Notes: generated by a model from the letters alone, not told the origin. A DNA stretch of 64,000 nucleotides from Furfurilactobacillus milii (GCF_021654115.1 NZ_JAIWJF010000006.1:1-64000); one strand, 5' to 3'. Numbered from the stretch's first letter, positions 7,247-14,665 are shown. Program-made: numbers and translations.

Positions 7247-8110
7247 ATGTCAGACTTTAAAGATTTACAGACTGCAGCAGGTGGCTTTGATTACAACAAG
7301 GCGGTTGCGGTATTAAAAGCCAAAGGAATTACAGCGCCTACTGATGATTTGGCAATGACAATGTTGCCAAAAGATAGCGACGACTATAAAAAGTGGTGGG
7401 CTGAGCATCAACAACGTGCTGATATGGCTGTGACAAATGACTGGTTTAAACGTAGCAAAGCCGACTTTTTACATCGTGGGTCTATCTATTCTGAAAAAGG
7501 TGTACTGGATCATAACTTTGACCAGCACAAAACAGGCTTGACTGTCGAGGAAAACAAAGTTCGAAATGCAGCAGTAGCAATGGCGTATCGGATTGCGATC
7601 AAGCATGAAAAGTTTAATGCGACACTTACTGGCTTGCCTGGTCGTGGCAAAACGTTCATGGCTGTTTCGATTCTTAACTACATTCATGACAACGCAAAAC
7701 CAGCATTAAGCTGCATGTTTGTTTCAATCGCCAAAATGAGTCAGTGGGAGTTACAGGCTTCAACATCTGATGACCAAACAAAAAAAGACCAAGTCACAAA
7801 GTTGGAGCAACGCTGTGAAATGGTGGATGTGCTTGTTCTTGATGACTTTGGGTCAGAGTCAGTGTTTAACACAAGTGATAAGAGAAAAACGGCCAGTGAA
7901 TTCACACAAAAATGGATGTTTCGAATGATTGATGCACGTGCCGGTAAAACCACAATTGTGACGACCAATCTAAGCGGTGAACGTCTAAAGATGGCTTACG
8001 ATGGCAAACTGATCAGTCGATTAATCTCAAAGGATCCTAACAATACCATTGATTTTACAGGTATTAAGGATCATCGAAACAGACCAACGCAAACCGGATT
8101 GGAAGTGTAG
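7247..8110 (+). CDS. DnaC-like helicase loader ATPase
   Basis: A 287-residue AAA+ protein. Walker A is GLPGRGKT at 129-136 and Walker B is LVLDDFG at 196-202; a sensor-like TTNLSGERL follows at about 250, with an arginine-rich ISRLIS segment after it. The family (DnaC/IstB) loads the replicative helicase on DNA opened by the initiator. It lies 11 bases after the DnaD-like gene, behind a strong GGAGGTGG site, so the two form the replication pair. Confidence 0.9.
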   Translation: MSDFKDLQTAAGGFDYNKAVAVLKAKGITAPTDDLAMTMLPKDSDDYKKWWAEHQQRADMAVTNDWFKRSKADFLHRGSIYSEKGVLDHNFDQHKTGLTVEENKVRNAAVAMAYRIAIKHEKFNATLTGLPGRGKTFMAVSILNYIHDNAKPALSCMFVSIAKMSQWELQASTSDDQTKKDQVTKLEQRCEMVDVLVLDDFGSESVFNTSDKRKTASEFTQKWMFRMIDARAGKTTIVTTNLSGERLKMAYDGKLISRLISKDPNNTIDFTGIKDHRNRPTQTGLEV

Positions 8111-8112
8111 CA

Positions 8113-8337
8113 ATGACCACGACGCAGTTTGACAAGGAGATAAGCCGTTTCTTTCGAATCGTACAAGAAAGCGGAGTTAATCCTGAAAGGGAAACGATTG
8201 CACTAGAGCTGTTCATGAACCTGATTACTTACGAGTTCGGCTACCTACAAGATGCTGTTTTCACTCACGAAGTACAGGCAACCAGCGACAGCACGTTTGA
8301 TAGTTTCACGATGCGGATTCAACGAAAGGACGAATGA
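8113..8337 (+). CDS. Small phage protein, unknown function
   Basis: A 74-residue protein that begins two bases after the helicase-loader stop. The sequence is amphipathic, with a helical start (DKEISRFFRIVQESGVNPER) and a beta-like end (FDSFTMRIQRKDE). No family is recognised. Confidence 0.55.
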   Translation: MTTTQFDKEISRFFRIVQESGVNPERETIALELFMNLITYEFGYLQDAVFTHEVQATSDSTFDSFTMRIQRKDE

Positions 8338-8437
8338 ACCTGAACAATAGAGAGTAGTAGATAGGCACGGTAGTTTAAAGATGGTTAGAGGATGGCCGCA
8401 AAGATGAATAGATTTGTTAAAAATGTGGGAGTAGTTC

Positions 8438-9079
8438 ATGAAAGAAATCTCAAAGCAAAAACAGTTTTTAAACCTAAAGGCTGAGCTGTCAACGGCTTCA
8501 TTCTGGGATGACTTTGCCATCATGGCATCAACTTCAATCAGTAATGCATGCGTCTTCGATAAGAGTCAGGAGGCATCTTATTTAGAAGTTGTACGGAAAT
8601 ACTCAGCCATTGAGTTAGAAAAGTTTATTCAATGCTTGGCAATTACAGGAAAAGCGTTAGCAGAAAACCCCCATGACTTTTTGGGGGAGGTAATTCAAAA
8701 GGATCAGTCGAATAAAAATGACATGGATCAATTCTTTACTCCGTCTTACGTTTCGTCACTCATGGCAGGGTTAATCGATGAAGATTCAGATACGTTAACA
8801 GTATGTGATCCAACTTGTGGTACCGGGTCGTTAGTAATTGGCGAAATAGCTTATTTAAAAGAAAAAGGTGTCGATTACGAAAAGAGATTACAAATTTCGT
8901 GCAGCGACTTAGACAAGACTGTTCTACGCCTTTGTTATGTGCAGCTCTCTTTGCTTAACGTTAAGGCACGTTGTGAGGTCAAAGATTTTTTCAAAGGCAA
9001 AGCTATCCAGACGTTGTATACACCTGCGTGCTACAACCCGGAAAATAAAATTAACGAACAAATGGAACTTTTAGGATAA
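8438..9079 (+). CDS. N6-adenine methyltransferase-like protein lacking the catalytic tetrapeptide
   Basis: A 213-residue protein with the HsdM/N6-methylase SAM-binding region: DQFFTP at 97-102 and DPTCGTGSL at 124-132, then a second Rossmann strand (LQISCSDLD). The catalytic (N/D)PP(Y/F) motif that should follow is not found before the stop; the C-terminal part is only PACYNPENKINEQMELLG. It could be a truncated enzyme, a SAM-binding decoy against restriction systems, or one half of a split enzyme. It has a GGGAG site eight bases from the ATG. Confidence 0.72.
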   Translation: MKEISKQKQFLNLKAELSTASFWDDFAIMASTSISNACVFDKSQEASYLEVVRKYSAIELEKFIQCLAITGKALAENPHDFLGEVIQKDQSNKNDMDQFFTPSYVSSLMAGLIDEDSDTLTVCDPTCGTGSLVIGEIAYLKEKGVDYEKRLQISCSDLDKTVLRLCYVQLSLLNVKARCEVKDFFKGKAIQTLYTPACYNPENKINEQMELLG

Positions 9080-9091
9080 GGGGTGGCAAAG

Positions 9092-9259
9092 ATGAATAAC
9101 GAAAATAAGTGGCGGGCTCAATTTTATGGTGAAGGTGAAACTTGGAATCAAGATTTCCTGACTTATGAAGAAGCCATTGAAATTCAGAAAAATAAGCCAG
9201 TCGGATATGAAGTGCTGATTGTGCCGATGATTGAAGATGGAAAGGGTGGCTACTTTTGA
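9092..9259 (+). CDS. Small phage protein, 55 residues
   Basis: The frame from ATG 9092 to TGA 9257-9259 has a GGGGTGG site nine bases upstream. The product (MNNENKWRAQFYGEGETWNQ...) has an aromatic N-terminus and an acidic helix, and resembles small phage host-takeover proteins only in size. The next gene starts at TTG 9256 inside its stop, showing translational coupling, which supports this short gene being real. Confidence 0.55.
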   Translation: MNNENKWRAQFYGEGETWNQDFLTYEEAIEIQKNKPVGYEVLIVPMIEDGKGGYF

Positions 9260-9507
9260 CTGAAACGAAAGCGCAACGTGAGTTGACACCGATTCTTGAT
9301 GTAACAGGTACAAGTCAACGAAGTTTGTTGCGTGAACATTTTGACCCATCGGACTCTATATATGCAATGGGGGCTGGTCTATCTCTAGACTACAATGGCG
9401 TGCCCACTTTAGACATTTGGGCAAATGCGCCAGATATGGGGTATCAAAGCGGATGCGATATTCGTTATTGCCCAATGTGCGGCAGAAAGCTGGTGCCAAA
9501 TGATTAA
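9256..9507 (+). CDS. Small phage protein with C-terminal zinc-ribbon-like cysteines
   Basis: An 83-residue protein from a TTG start that overlaps the previous stop. Near the end, CDIRYCPMCGRKL holds a CPMCG knuckle plus an upstream Cys, common at the end of small Lactobacillales phage proteins; with three cysteines the metal site may need a partner or another ligand. The function is unknown. Confidence 0.6.
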   Translation: MTETKAQRELTPILDVTGTSQRSLLREHFDPSDSIYAMGAGLSLDYNGVPTLDIWANAPDMGYQSGCDIRYCPMCGRKLVPND

Positions 9508-9643
9508 TAGATATTTCATCAGAGTGGGGATGACCATGCGACACAAACTGCATGAATCGTTGAAACAGACAATTTGTCCAACAGCAAGGCAGTTTGCGAT
9601 GGCCGATTTGATAGGTGGATTGATGGATGGTGACGAGAAATGA
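9500..9643 (+). CDS. Small phage protein, start uncertain
   Basis: From ATG 9500 the product has 47 residues (MINRYFIRVGMTMRHKLHES...). An alternative ATG at 9537, eight bases after AGTGGGG, gives 35 residues. Both overlap or follow the upstream gene closely, and the stop overlaps the next ATG by four bases. Nothing further can be said. Confidence 0.4.
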   Translation: MINRYFIRVGMTMRHKLHESLKQTICPTARQFAMADLIGGLMDGDEK

Positions 9644-9843
9644 AACCTAAATATTTATCGATGTTTACATGGACAGATGATGACACCGACGGTAATCACG
9701 ATCTGAATATTGGCAAAACAAACAATATTGGTGAACTGGATTTGTCAGACGATGAAGCCAAGAACCTTGTTAGAAATCTCGTGGATGCATTATTTCTGGG
9801 CAAACACGTAACTCTGAGAATCAGAAAGGAATATGACTCATGA
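9640..9843 (+). CDS. Small acidic phage protein
   Basis: A 67-residue protein with start and stop both in four-base overlaps with neighbours (ATGA). The N-terminal half is very rich in Asp (WTDDDTDGNHDLNIG), and the C-terminal half is helical and basic. A DNA-mimic role is conceivable but not shown. Confidence 0.5.
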   Translation: MKPKYLSMFTWTDDDTDGNHDLNIGKTNNIGELDLSDDEAKNLVRNLVDALFLGKHVTLRIRKEYDS

Positions 9844-10298
9844 AAACGAGTGAATTTGGTAAAAAGATGATCGAAGAGGGCTTCACGTTCGATTTAAATA
9901 GAACGGCTGTAACTTTTAGTAAAGACGGTTTAGTCATCGATATTGGATTATTCGACGAAAAGCCTAGTGTGGCGTTTGATTTAACAAGTCTTGGATATAA
10001 GACCCTAACAGCCAAGCAATGGTCATTGATCAACAGTTACCTGCAAACCAAGCCTGAGAATCGCAAGGACGAACGCAAATGGGTTATCCCGTGGGGCAAT
10101 CGTGTTGATGGATCTGAAACAATTTCAGCTTGGCGTAGAGCAACGGGACCATACATTTCAACAATGTCAGATCACCGTTGGCGTAGTGACAAATCGTATT
10201 GGTTCACAGATTCAGAAATCGAAATGTTGAAAGACGTTCAGTCGCCTGCTATCGCGCAGGCAATCGACATGGCTAAGGAGCTGGTGAGTGATGAATAA
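9840..10298 (+). CDS. Phage protein, unknown function
   Basis: A 152-residue protein in the same coupled operon. It has mixed alpha/beta character, with a Trp-rich middle (RKWVIPWGNRVDGSETISAW, HRWRSDKSYWF) and a helical C-terminus. It lies among the single-gene accessory proteins before RusA. No known domain is recognised. Confidence 0.55.
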   Translation: MKTSEFGKKMIEEGFTFDLNRTAVTFSKDGLVIDIGLFDEKPSVAFDLTSLGYKTLTAKQWSLINSYLQTKPENRKDERKWVIPWGNRVDGSETISAWRRATGPYISTMSDHRWRSDKSYWFTDSEIEMLKDVQSPAIAQAIDMAKELVSDE

Positions 10299-10518
10299 AA
10301 ATCTAAATCATACGAGTATTAGCAGCATGGTAGATGATCACGGACAAGCAATTAGCTTTGAAATGCATTATCGGATTGTCACACCAGTAAACTGGGCGGC
10401 AAAGTTCGAACTCTGGTGTCAACAGAAGCGAATCAGTTTTGTGGGTAGTTTAGTAAGGCACTGGTCAAAATGGCACGAAGAACCGTTGGGTCCAATAAAA
10501 GACATTAAGGATTTGTAG
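10291..10518 (+). CDS. Small phage protein, unknown function
   Basis: A 75-residue basic protein with several Trp (NWAAKFELWCQQKRISFVG, HWSKWHEEPLG). ATG 10291 was preferred to GTG 10288, based on the GGAG ten bases upstream. It overlaps the previous gene by eight bases. No family is recognised. Confidence 0.5.
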   Translation: MNKNLNHTSISSMVDDHGQAISFEMHYRIVTPVNWAAKFELWCQQKRISFVGSLVRHWSKWHEEPLGPIKDIKDL

Positions 10519-10521
10519 CTT

Positions 10522-10920
10522 ATGGACATTAGTTATTACGTCACCATCGCACTAGCAATCGGAGTGTTATGTGGAATGTTAATTGGTGACATTTACAGAG
10601 AAAGGACAAAGAAAATGAGTGGAAGAGCTGACCCACTTCATGCCATGACGCATGAGTTAAAGATTGACCACGATTATCTACGCAAGATTCAAATGGGCAT
10701 CAAAACATGGGAGTGTCGCAAAGATGATCGTGATTATCAAAAGGGCGACTATCTGTTGTTGCAGGACTATGACCGCAACAAGGGTTACTACGTCAATAAC
10801 GGCAGTCGTGACAAGAATCAAGTAATGGTCAAAGTGTTAGATGTTTTCGGACGAACGGACAGTGAGAAAGAATTCTGTAAGTCAGGCTACGTCACGATGA
10901 GCATTAAGGTGGTGGAATGA
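10522..10920 (+). CDS. DUF3850 (ASCH-like) protein with N-terminal membrane segment
   Basis: The long frame has 132 residues. Residues 3-24 are a hydrophobic helix (SYYVTIALAIGVLCGMLIG). Residues about 43-130 match DUF3850, an ASCH/PUA-like RNA-binding fold (HELKIDHDYLRKIQMGIKTW, YQKGDYLLLQDYD). A second start, ATG 10615, has its own AAAGGAC site and would give a soluble 101-residue protein that starts just before the domain. Either two products are made from one frame, or a small membrane peptide gene has fused to the DUF3850 gene. The four-base overlap with rusA shows coupling. Confidence 0.7.
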   Translation: MDISYYVTIALAIGVLCGMLIGDIYRERTKKMSGRADPLHAMTHELKIDHDYLRKIQMGIKTWECRKDDRDYQKGDYLLLQDYDRNKGYYVNNGSRDKNQVMVKVLDVFGRTDSEKEFCKSGYVTMSIKVVE

Positions 10921-11348
10921 TGGAAGCCACAATCATTGTGAAAGGTACGCCAGTGCCACAGGGTCGACCAAAGTTTGCACGACGAGGTAACTTCGTCACT
11001 GCTTATGATCCGAAGACCAGTAAGCAGTACAAAAAAATGGTGGCCACGGCTGCTAAGATGCAGTTTGCAGGCACACCAATGGATGGCGCTATCAAAGTTA
11101 ATTTGAGCGTGTATCGACCAGTTCAAACATCAGTATCAAAGGTTGAACGTCAACGACGCTTGAATGGTGACCATCGACCAGTTGTAAAAGGTGACATTGA
11201 TAATTACTACAAGGCAGTCACAGATGCCTGCACAGGAATTGTTTGGGTCGATGATGCACAAATTGTTGAGATGACGTGCAACAAGTATTACAGCGACAAT
11301 CCGAGAGTTGAAATGACGGTCAGCACATTGGACGGTGAACTGGTATGA
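10917..11348 (+). CDS. rusA: RusA-type Holliday junction resolvase
   Basis: A 143-residue protein of typical RusA size. Conserved acidic residues are in KGDIDN (Asp93, Asp95) and WVDDAQIV (Asp112, Asp113), and the N-terminal PVPQGRPKFARRG is the family signature. RusA cuts four-way junctions as symmetric dimers, resolving branches before DNA packaging. It sits at the end of the replication region, as in many Lactobacillales phages, with four-base overlaps on both sides. ATG 10920 is an alternative start. Confidence 0.9.
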   Translation: MMEATIIVKGTPVPQGRPKFARRGNFVTAYDPKTSKQYKKMVATAAKMQFAGTPMDGAIKVNLSVYRPVQTSVSKVERQRRLNGDHRPVVKGDIDNYYKAVTDACTGIVWVDDAQIVEMTCNKYYSDNPRVEMTVSTLDGELV

Positions 11349-11599
11349 GACCGATAGATCATGAGCGTTATCGAACAGCTTTGTTCAATTTCTTGGCCGA
11401 TGGTTTGCAGGATCATAACGGTGATATGTTCAGAACGATTACATGGGCCAATAACAAGCTTTGGAAAATAAACTCTGGGCATGTACGCGATGAAGATTAT
11501 TACCTGGCTACAGCATTCAGAATATTAACGGCTGACGAAAAGAACCAAATCATTCACGAATTAACGATGGGAGGTGTGGTCAATGGCACTCAACATTAA
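11345..11599 (+). CDS. Small phage protein, unknown function
   Basis: An 84-residue, mostly helical protein (YRTALFNFLADGLQDHNGDM, YYLATAFRILTADEKNQIIH) that begins in the rusA stop. No family is recognised. The next gene's ribosome binding site (GGGAGGTG) lies inside its end. Confidence 0.5.
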   Translation: MRPIDHERYRTALFNFLADGLQDHNGDMFRTITWANNKLWKINSGHVRDEDYYLATAFRILTADEKNQIIHELTMGGVVNGTQH

Positions 11600-11858
11600 G
11601 ATTGACGATACTTACAGTATTACAAACGACGCTTACAACATCATTTTGAATAAAAAGAGTCGTGGCAAAAAGGGTTCATCTACTCAAACTTACTATCCGA
11701 ATGTTCGAATGGCTTTGATGGAGTACAGGAGACGTTCAGCGACCGGTGGAAGCATTCTAGTGGATACTTTGGATAAATACTTGGAAGAACTACAAAATAG
11801 CGAGAATCGTATTTCAAAGATATTAGATGGATTTAAAACTAAAGAGGATATTTTCTAG
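11583..11858 (+). CDS. Small phage protein of a common Lactobacillales phage type
   Basis: A 91-residue protein (MALNIKIDDTYSITNDAYNI...). The opening beta-hairpin pattern, I-K-I-D-D-x-Y-S-I-T-x-D, is seen in many small LAB-phage proteins placed before the late regulator; the function is unknown. ATG 11583 has GGGAGGTG eight bases upstream; the frame further left is not needed. Confidence 0.6.
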   Translation: MALNIKIDDTYSITNDAYNIILNKKSRGKKGSSTQTYYPNVRMALMEYRRRSATGGSILVDTLDKYLEELQNSENRISKILDGFKTKEDIF

Positions 11859-11870
11859 GAGGAAATAATC

Positions 11871-12134
11871 ATGGCTAAAGAATTAAAGGACAACAGTTTC
11901 TCATTCAAAGGTGAATTAGCAAACGTGCAATTCAAGACACGAAAAGATGGCAAGATTGCTGTGCTACGTGTGGAAGCACCAACACAGGATTTATCTGGTG
12001 AAGTAGCCTCACTCGTTCAAGCACAAGGCTCATAAGTTGGTATTACGATGATGCCTGCTCAGACTGAACTAGATACTGATGATGGCGAAGCTGACGGTCA
12101 GACTGAACTTGATGGAATGGATGAAGAGGTTTAG
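11871..12134 (+). pseudogene. Phage gene interrupted by an in-frame TAA
   Basis: ATG 11871 follows a strong GGAGG site. The frame runs 54 codons to TAA at 12033-12035, then continues open in the same frame for 33 more codons to TAG at 12132-12134. The downstream part (VGITMMPAQTELDTDDGEAD...) is a plausible continuation: related phage proteins as recalled have VASLVGKPVGIT-like sequence crossing this point and an acidic tail. One base change (for example CAA or AAA to TAA) explains the break. The 54-residue product may still be made. Confidence 0.65.
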
Positions 12135-12154
12135 CTTTTTCAAAACGCTAAACC
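12128..12154. repeat. Inverted repeat at the end of the broken gene
   Basis: GGTTTAGC (12128-12135) and GCTAAACC (12147-12154) are perfect 8-base arms around an 11-base loop, overlapping the final TAG. No T-run follows on the plus strand (AAACAAAAAAAGC), so a standard terminator is doubtful. It may be a weak attenuator or an mRNA-end hairpin. Confidence 0.5.
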
Positions 12155-12231
12155 AAACAAAAAAAGCTGCATCCCCAATCACGGGAACACAGCCATCGCT
12201 ATATGAACTCAACAACTCATTATAGCAAAGG

Positions 12232-12651
12232 ATGGCGGGGAATGTGAATGAGGATGCGGTGATTCAAGCGGCTAAGCACGAACTAAGTAAGTGCGGCAAG
12301 CTGATGCGTGCAGCAGGTAAACGAATGTCAGAACTAAAGTCACCAGTATTCGATGCACAGCCTAAGCCGCCATCGTACAGCAATCATGTAGAAGAGCGAA
12401 TGGCTAAGAGGTTAGATGCAGAGAATGAGTTACGAGACATTCTGTTGGCCATCCAACTGTGCGACAACAAGAGTAAGCAAGTGTTATTCGATTTGTATGT
12501 TGATCCAGCCGAGTATTCTGATGTGGAAGTGATGGCTCATCTTGGCTATCAATCTTCACGGTATGCCTTTTACAAACGACGAGCGTTGCTCAGGTTCGCA
12601 GAAGGTTACAAACAAGGTGAGATTTACGAGCAACTGAAAACATTGGCATAA
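12232..12651 (+). CDS. ArpU/RinA-like late transcription regulator
   Basis: A 139-residue protein. The C-terminal half resembles sigma-70 region 4 (KSKQVLFDLYVDPAEYSDVE, then AHLGYQSSRYAFYKRRALLR), the ArpU family pattern including the FAEGYKQGE end. These proteins activate the phage late operon from a promoter between early and packaging genes, and the position here fits. The start is uncertain: ATG 12232 abuts an AAGG, and GTG 12244 lies close to GGGG. A target late promoter was not identified by eye. Confidence 0.8.
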   Translation: MAGNVNEDAVIQAAKHELSKCGKLMRAAGKRMSELKSPVFDAQPKPPSYSNHVEERMAKRLDAENELRDILLAIQLCDNKSKQVLFDLYVDPAEYSDVEVMAHLGYQSSRYAFYKRRALLRFAEGYKQGEIYEQLKTLA

Positions 12652-12730
12652 AATCGGAAGGTTATTGGCATACTGTCGTAATCACAGACCGTTTACAGGG
12701 GTTATATTGGTAACATCAAATAGCTAATGG

Positions 12731-12757
12731 AAGCCGCCCACTTATGGGGGGCTTTTA
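12731..12757 (+). terminator. Rho-independent terminator after the ArpU-like gene
   Basis: AAGCCGCCC (12731-12739) pairs with GGGGGGCTT (12746-12754), with one mismatch, around a six-base loop, followed by TTTTAT. It closes the early transcript before the toxin-antitoxin cassette. Confidence 0.7.
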
Positions 12758-12771
12758 TAGTGATTTAATAA

Positions 12772-12800
12772 TTGACCGAGAGTGTAGATGCTGGTAGTAT
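12772..12800 (+). promoter_or_regulatory. Promoter of the higBA-like cassette
   Basis: TTGACC (12772-12777), a 17-base spacer and TAGTAT (12795-12800), 42 bases before the toxin start. The adjacent palindrome at 12801 would overlap the transcription start. Confidence 0.65.
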
Positions 12801-12823
12801 GAAATTACCGAATAGGTAATTTC
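12801..12823. promoter_or_regulatory. Palindromic operator of the higBA-like cassette
   Basis: GAAATTACC (12801-12809) and GGTAATTTC (12815-12823) are perfect 9-base arms with a five-base centre. The site starts directly after the -10 box, the expected place for autorepression by the HTH antitoxin. No T-run follows, so it is not a terminator. Confidence 0.7.
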
Positions 12824-12841
12824 GCGATGGCGGTGCGTTGA

Positions 12842-13177
12842 ATGGACATCAATTATAGAAACGAAAAGCTTAAAAAACAATGTACCTCTTTGAAAGACGC
12901 TAAAAGAGCTTTTGATGCAATCACTGCTAAAAATCTTTTTAGGAAAATAAACTTCATCGAAGCTGCTGATAATTTACAATCTGTTATTAATTATCCACCA
13001 TTTCATTTCCATGATTTAAAAGGAGAACGTAGCGGTACATACGCTATGGATGTGAATGGTCGAAATAACTCCTACCGGATTATTTGTAGTTTTGATGCTC
13101 CTAAAACGCATGTTTTTTCGGAAGCAAGTACCATCACGATAATGGAGATTGAGGAGGTTAGTAATCACTATGAGTAA
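12842..13177 (+). CDS. higB: HigB/RelE-superfamily toxin
   Basis: A 111-residue protein. The segment FHDLKGERSGTYAMDVNGRN followed by NSYRIICSFD matches the HigB pattern (PLKG-dr-G-ysi-i-n-qyRi-f) of ribosome-dependent mRNA interferases; length and basic N-terminus fit. The antitoxin gene overlaps its end by eight bases. Toxin-first order is typical of higBA. Base composition is more AT-rich than neighbouring phage genes, suggesting separate acquisition. The RBS is weak (GGTG), which may keep toxin yield low. Activity is inferred from similarity only. Confidence 0.8.
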   Translation: MDINYRNEKLKKQCTSLKDAKRAFDAITAKNLFRKINFIEAADNLQSVINYPPFHFHDLKGERSGTYAMDVNGRNNSYRIICSFDAPKTHVFSEASTITIMEIEEVSNHYE

Positions 13178-14258
13178 AGACTTAGTGTATAAAGATTTAA
13201 TTAGTTTTCACCCTGGAAATTACGTCTCTGAAATCGTAGATGATTTAAACATTACTCAAGATGAGTTTGCACGTCGAATTGGAATTTCCAGTAAAACTAT
13301 TAGCAGAATAATTAATCATGAGGATGGTATTAGTCCAGGAACCGCCAGCAAATTAGCCACTGTTACTGGTGTTTCTGTTCAAACTTGGCTAAATCTACAA
13401 GCAAGATATGATGCAAAAGTGCAAGAAATAGAAAATGCTCAGACTAATGATGAAATAGCTGTAGCAAATGACATAGATACGGCTTATTTAAAGAAGTGTA
13501 AAATTTTTGAAGATAGACGATATACAATTAATGAAAAAATTCAAAAGTTACGACAAGTTTTGAAAGTGTCCAATTTATCAAAGTTAGCTGAATTTAATCC
13601 AGCGGTTAGTTATCGACGCGTAAAGACGGATCATGATGATAAGTCTATTGTGGTTTCTAATACAATGTTAGAACTGGCTACGAATGAGGCTAGAAATAAA
13701 TCTAATATTAAATATAGTAAAGAAAAATTAGAGCAAAAACTTTCTTATATAAAAAAATTAAATTTAGAATCACCGGGATCTTTTTTCCCCAAGTTAGAAA
13801 ATGTTTTATTAGAGTGTGGCATTGTGCTAGTAGCTATACCAAACATGCCGGGTGCTCGACTTAATGGGGCAACAAAGAGATTCAAAAATGGTAGTGTCCT
13901 TTTGTTATTTACTGACAGAAATAAATGGGCAGATGCCATCTGGTTCTCAATTGTTCATGAGCTTGGTCATATTTATTATGAAGACTTTTTTTCTGACTAC
14001 GATGATCAAGAGGGATATAAGAAAAAAGAGAAAAAGGCAGACGAATTTGCTGCCAATTTTTTCATTGCACCAAATGCTTATAGTTCTTTTATTGGTCGTG
14101 GAATATTTACGGAAGAGTCTATTATAAATTTTGCAAATGAAATGGGTGTAATTCCAAGCATTGTGGTTGGACGACTGCAATCAGATGAAATTATCGATTA
14201 TTCAACATTTAATGAATTGAAAACAAAGTACAAAGTTTTGAAGAACTTTGCTTGCTGA
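13170..14258 (+). CDS. higA: HigA-type antitoxin fused to an ImmA/IrrE metallopeptidase
   Basis: From ATG 13170 (GAGGAGG site upstream) the protein has 362 residues. Residues 17-80 are a HigA/VapI-like helix-turn-helix (LNITQDEFARRIGISSKTIS). Residues about 205-345 carry an IrrE-type protease domain: HELGH at 263-267 and DEFAANFFIAP near 292. Ordinary HigA is about 100 residues, so this is a two-domain fusion found in some LAB and proteobacterial loci. It should bind the palindrome at 12801 and neutralise the toxin; the protease domain may sense a signal or cleave a target. It is the second ImmA-like domain in this prophage. Confidence 0.85.
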   Translation: MSKDLVYKDLISFHPGNYVSEIVDDLNITQDEFARRIGISSKTISRIINHEDGISPGTASKLATVTGVSVQTWLNLQARYDAKVQEIENAQTNDEIAVANDIDTAYLKKCKIFEDRRYTINEKIQKLRQVLKVSNLSKLAEFNPAVSYRRVKTDHDDKSIVVSNTMLELATNEARNKSNIKYSKEKLEQKLSYIKKLNLESPGSFFPKLENVLLECGIVLVAIPNMPGARLNGATKRFKNGSVLLLFTDRNKWADAIWFSIVHELGHIYYEDFFSDYDDQEGYKKKEKKADEFAANFFIAPNAYSSFIGRGIFTEESIINFANEMGVIPSIVVGRLQSDEIIDYSTFNELKTKYKVLKNFAC

Positions 14259-14345
14259 TATGGAATATCAATACAGTTAATGCCTGTTAGTTTTTTTACT
14301 TTGAATGTTCATTAAAAGTCGTTAAAAACAAATTGTTGGACAAAG

Positions 14346-14374
14346 CGGTTAGCCATTGTGACTAGCCGTTTTTG
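14346..14374 (+). terminator. Terminator after the higBA-like cassette
   Basis: CGGTTAG (14346-14352) pairs with CTAGCCG (14362-14368), with one G-U pair, followed by TTTTTG and more T. It insulates the cassette from the packaging operon. Confidence 0.7.
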
Positions 14375-14394
14375 TTTTGGAAAGGATGATAGTT

Positions 14395-14529
14395 ATGCTC
14401 AGTAAACTCATTTGCTTAGTGTTTGGTCACAACATGGAAGACATGGGTATTATGCATTCATATGGTCAACGCTACCAATGCTGGCAGTGTAGACGGTGCG
14501 GTCTGCAAAAGATTACGGAGGACAGGTAA
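14395..14529 (+). CDS. DUF1660-like small zinc-finger phage protein
   Basis: A 44-residue protein with AAAGGATG upstream of its ATG. It opens MLSKLICLVFGHNME and ends with CWQCRRCGLQ, the short two-knuckle pattern of DUF1660 prophage proteins. The 136 bases from its stop to terS have no convincing gene; a frame there (to 14647) looks like non-coding or decayed sequence. Confidence 0.6.
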   Translation: MLSKLICLVFGHNMEDMGIMHSYGQRYQCWQCRRCGLQKITEDR

Positions 14530-14665
14530 TGAAAAGCAGCCCACTGTTTTGACTGCACAAGCTAAACTATTTTTAAGCAAGGCGAAGTTAATGCAAGTGC
14601 AACGCCTGAATACAAAGCCCTATCATTTTGAGAAATTTTATTTATAGAAAGTGTGGTGAGATATT

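Noticed and set aside
8338-8437. Short frame of 26 codons starting near 8404
   Set aside because: Too short, overlaps the methylase-like gene out of frame and has no good ribosome binding site.
12135-12231. Possible small gene before the ArpU-like gene
   Set aside because: Frames across this stretch are interrupted, and the start of the next gene has only weak signals; only the inverted repeat is clear.
14423-14647. Open frame of 74 codons before terS
   Set aside because: It overlaps the better-supported DUF1660-like gene in another frame and lacks a start site; the part after 14530 might be remains of an older gene but nothing identifies it.
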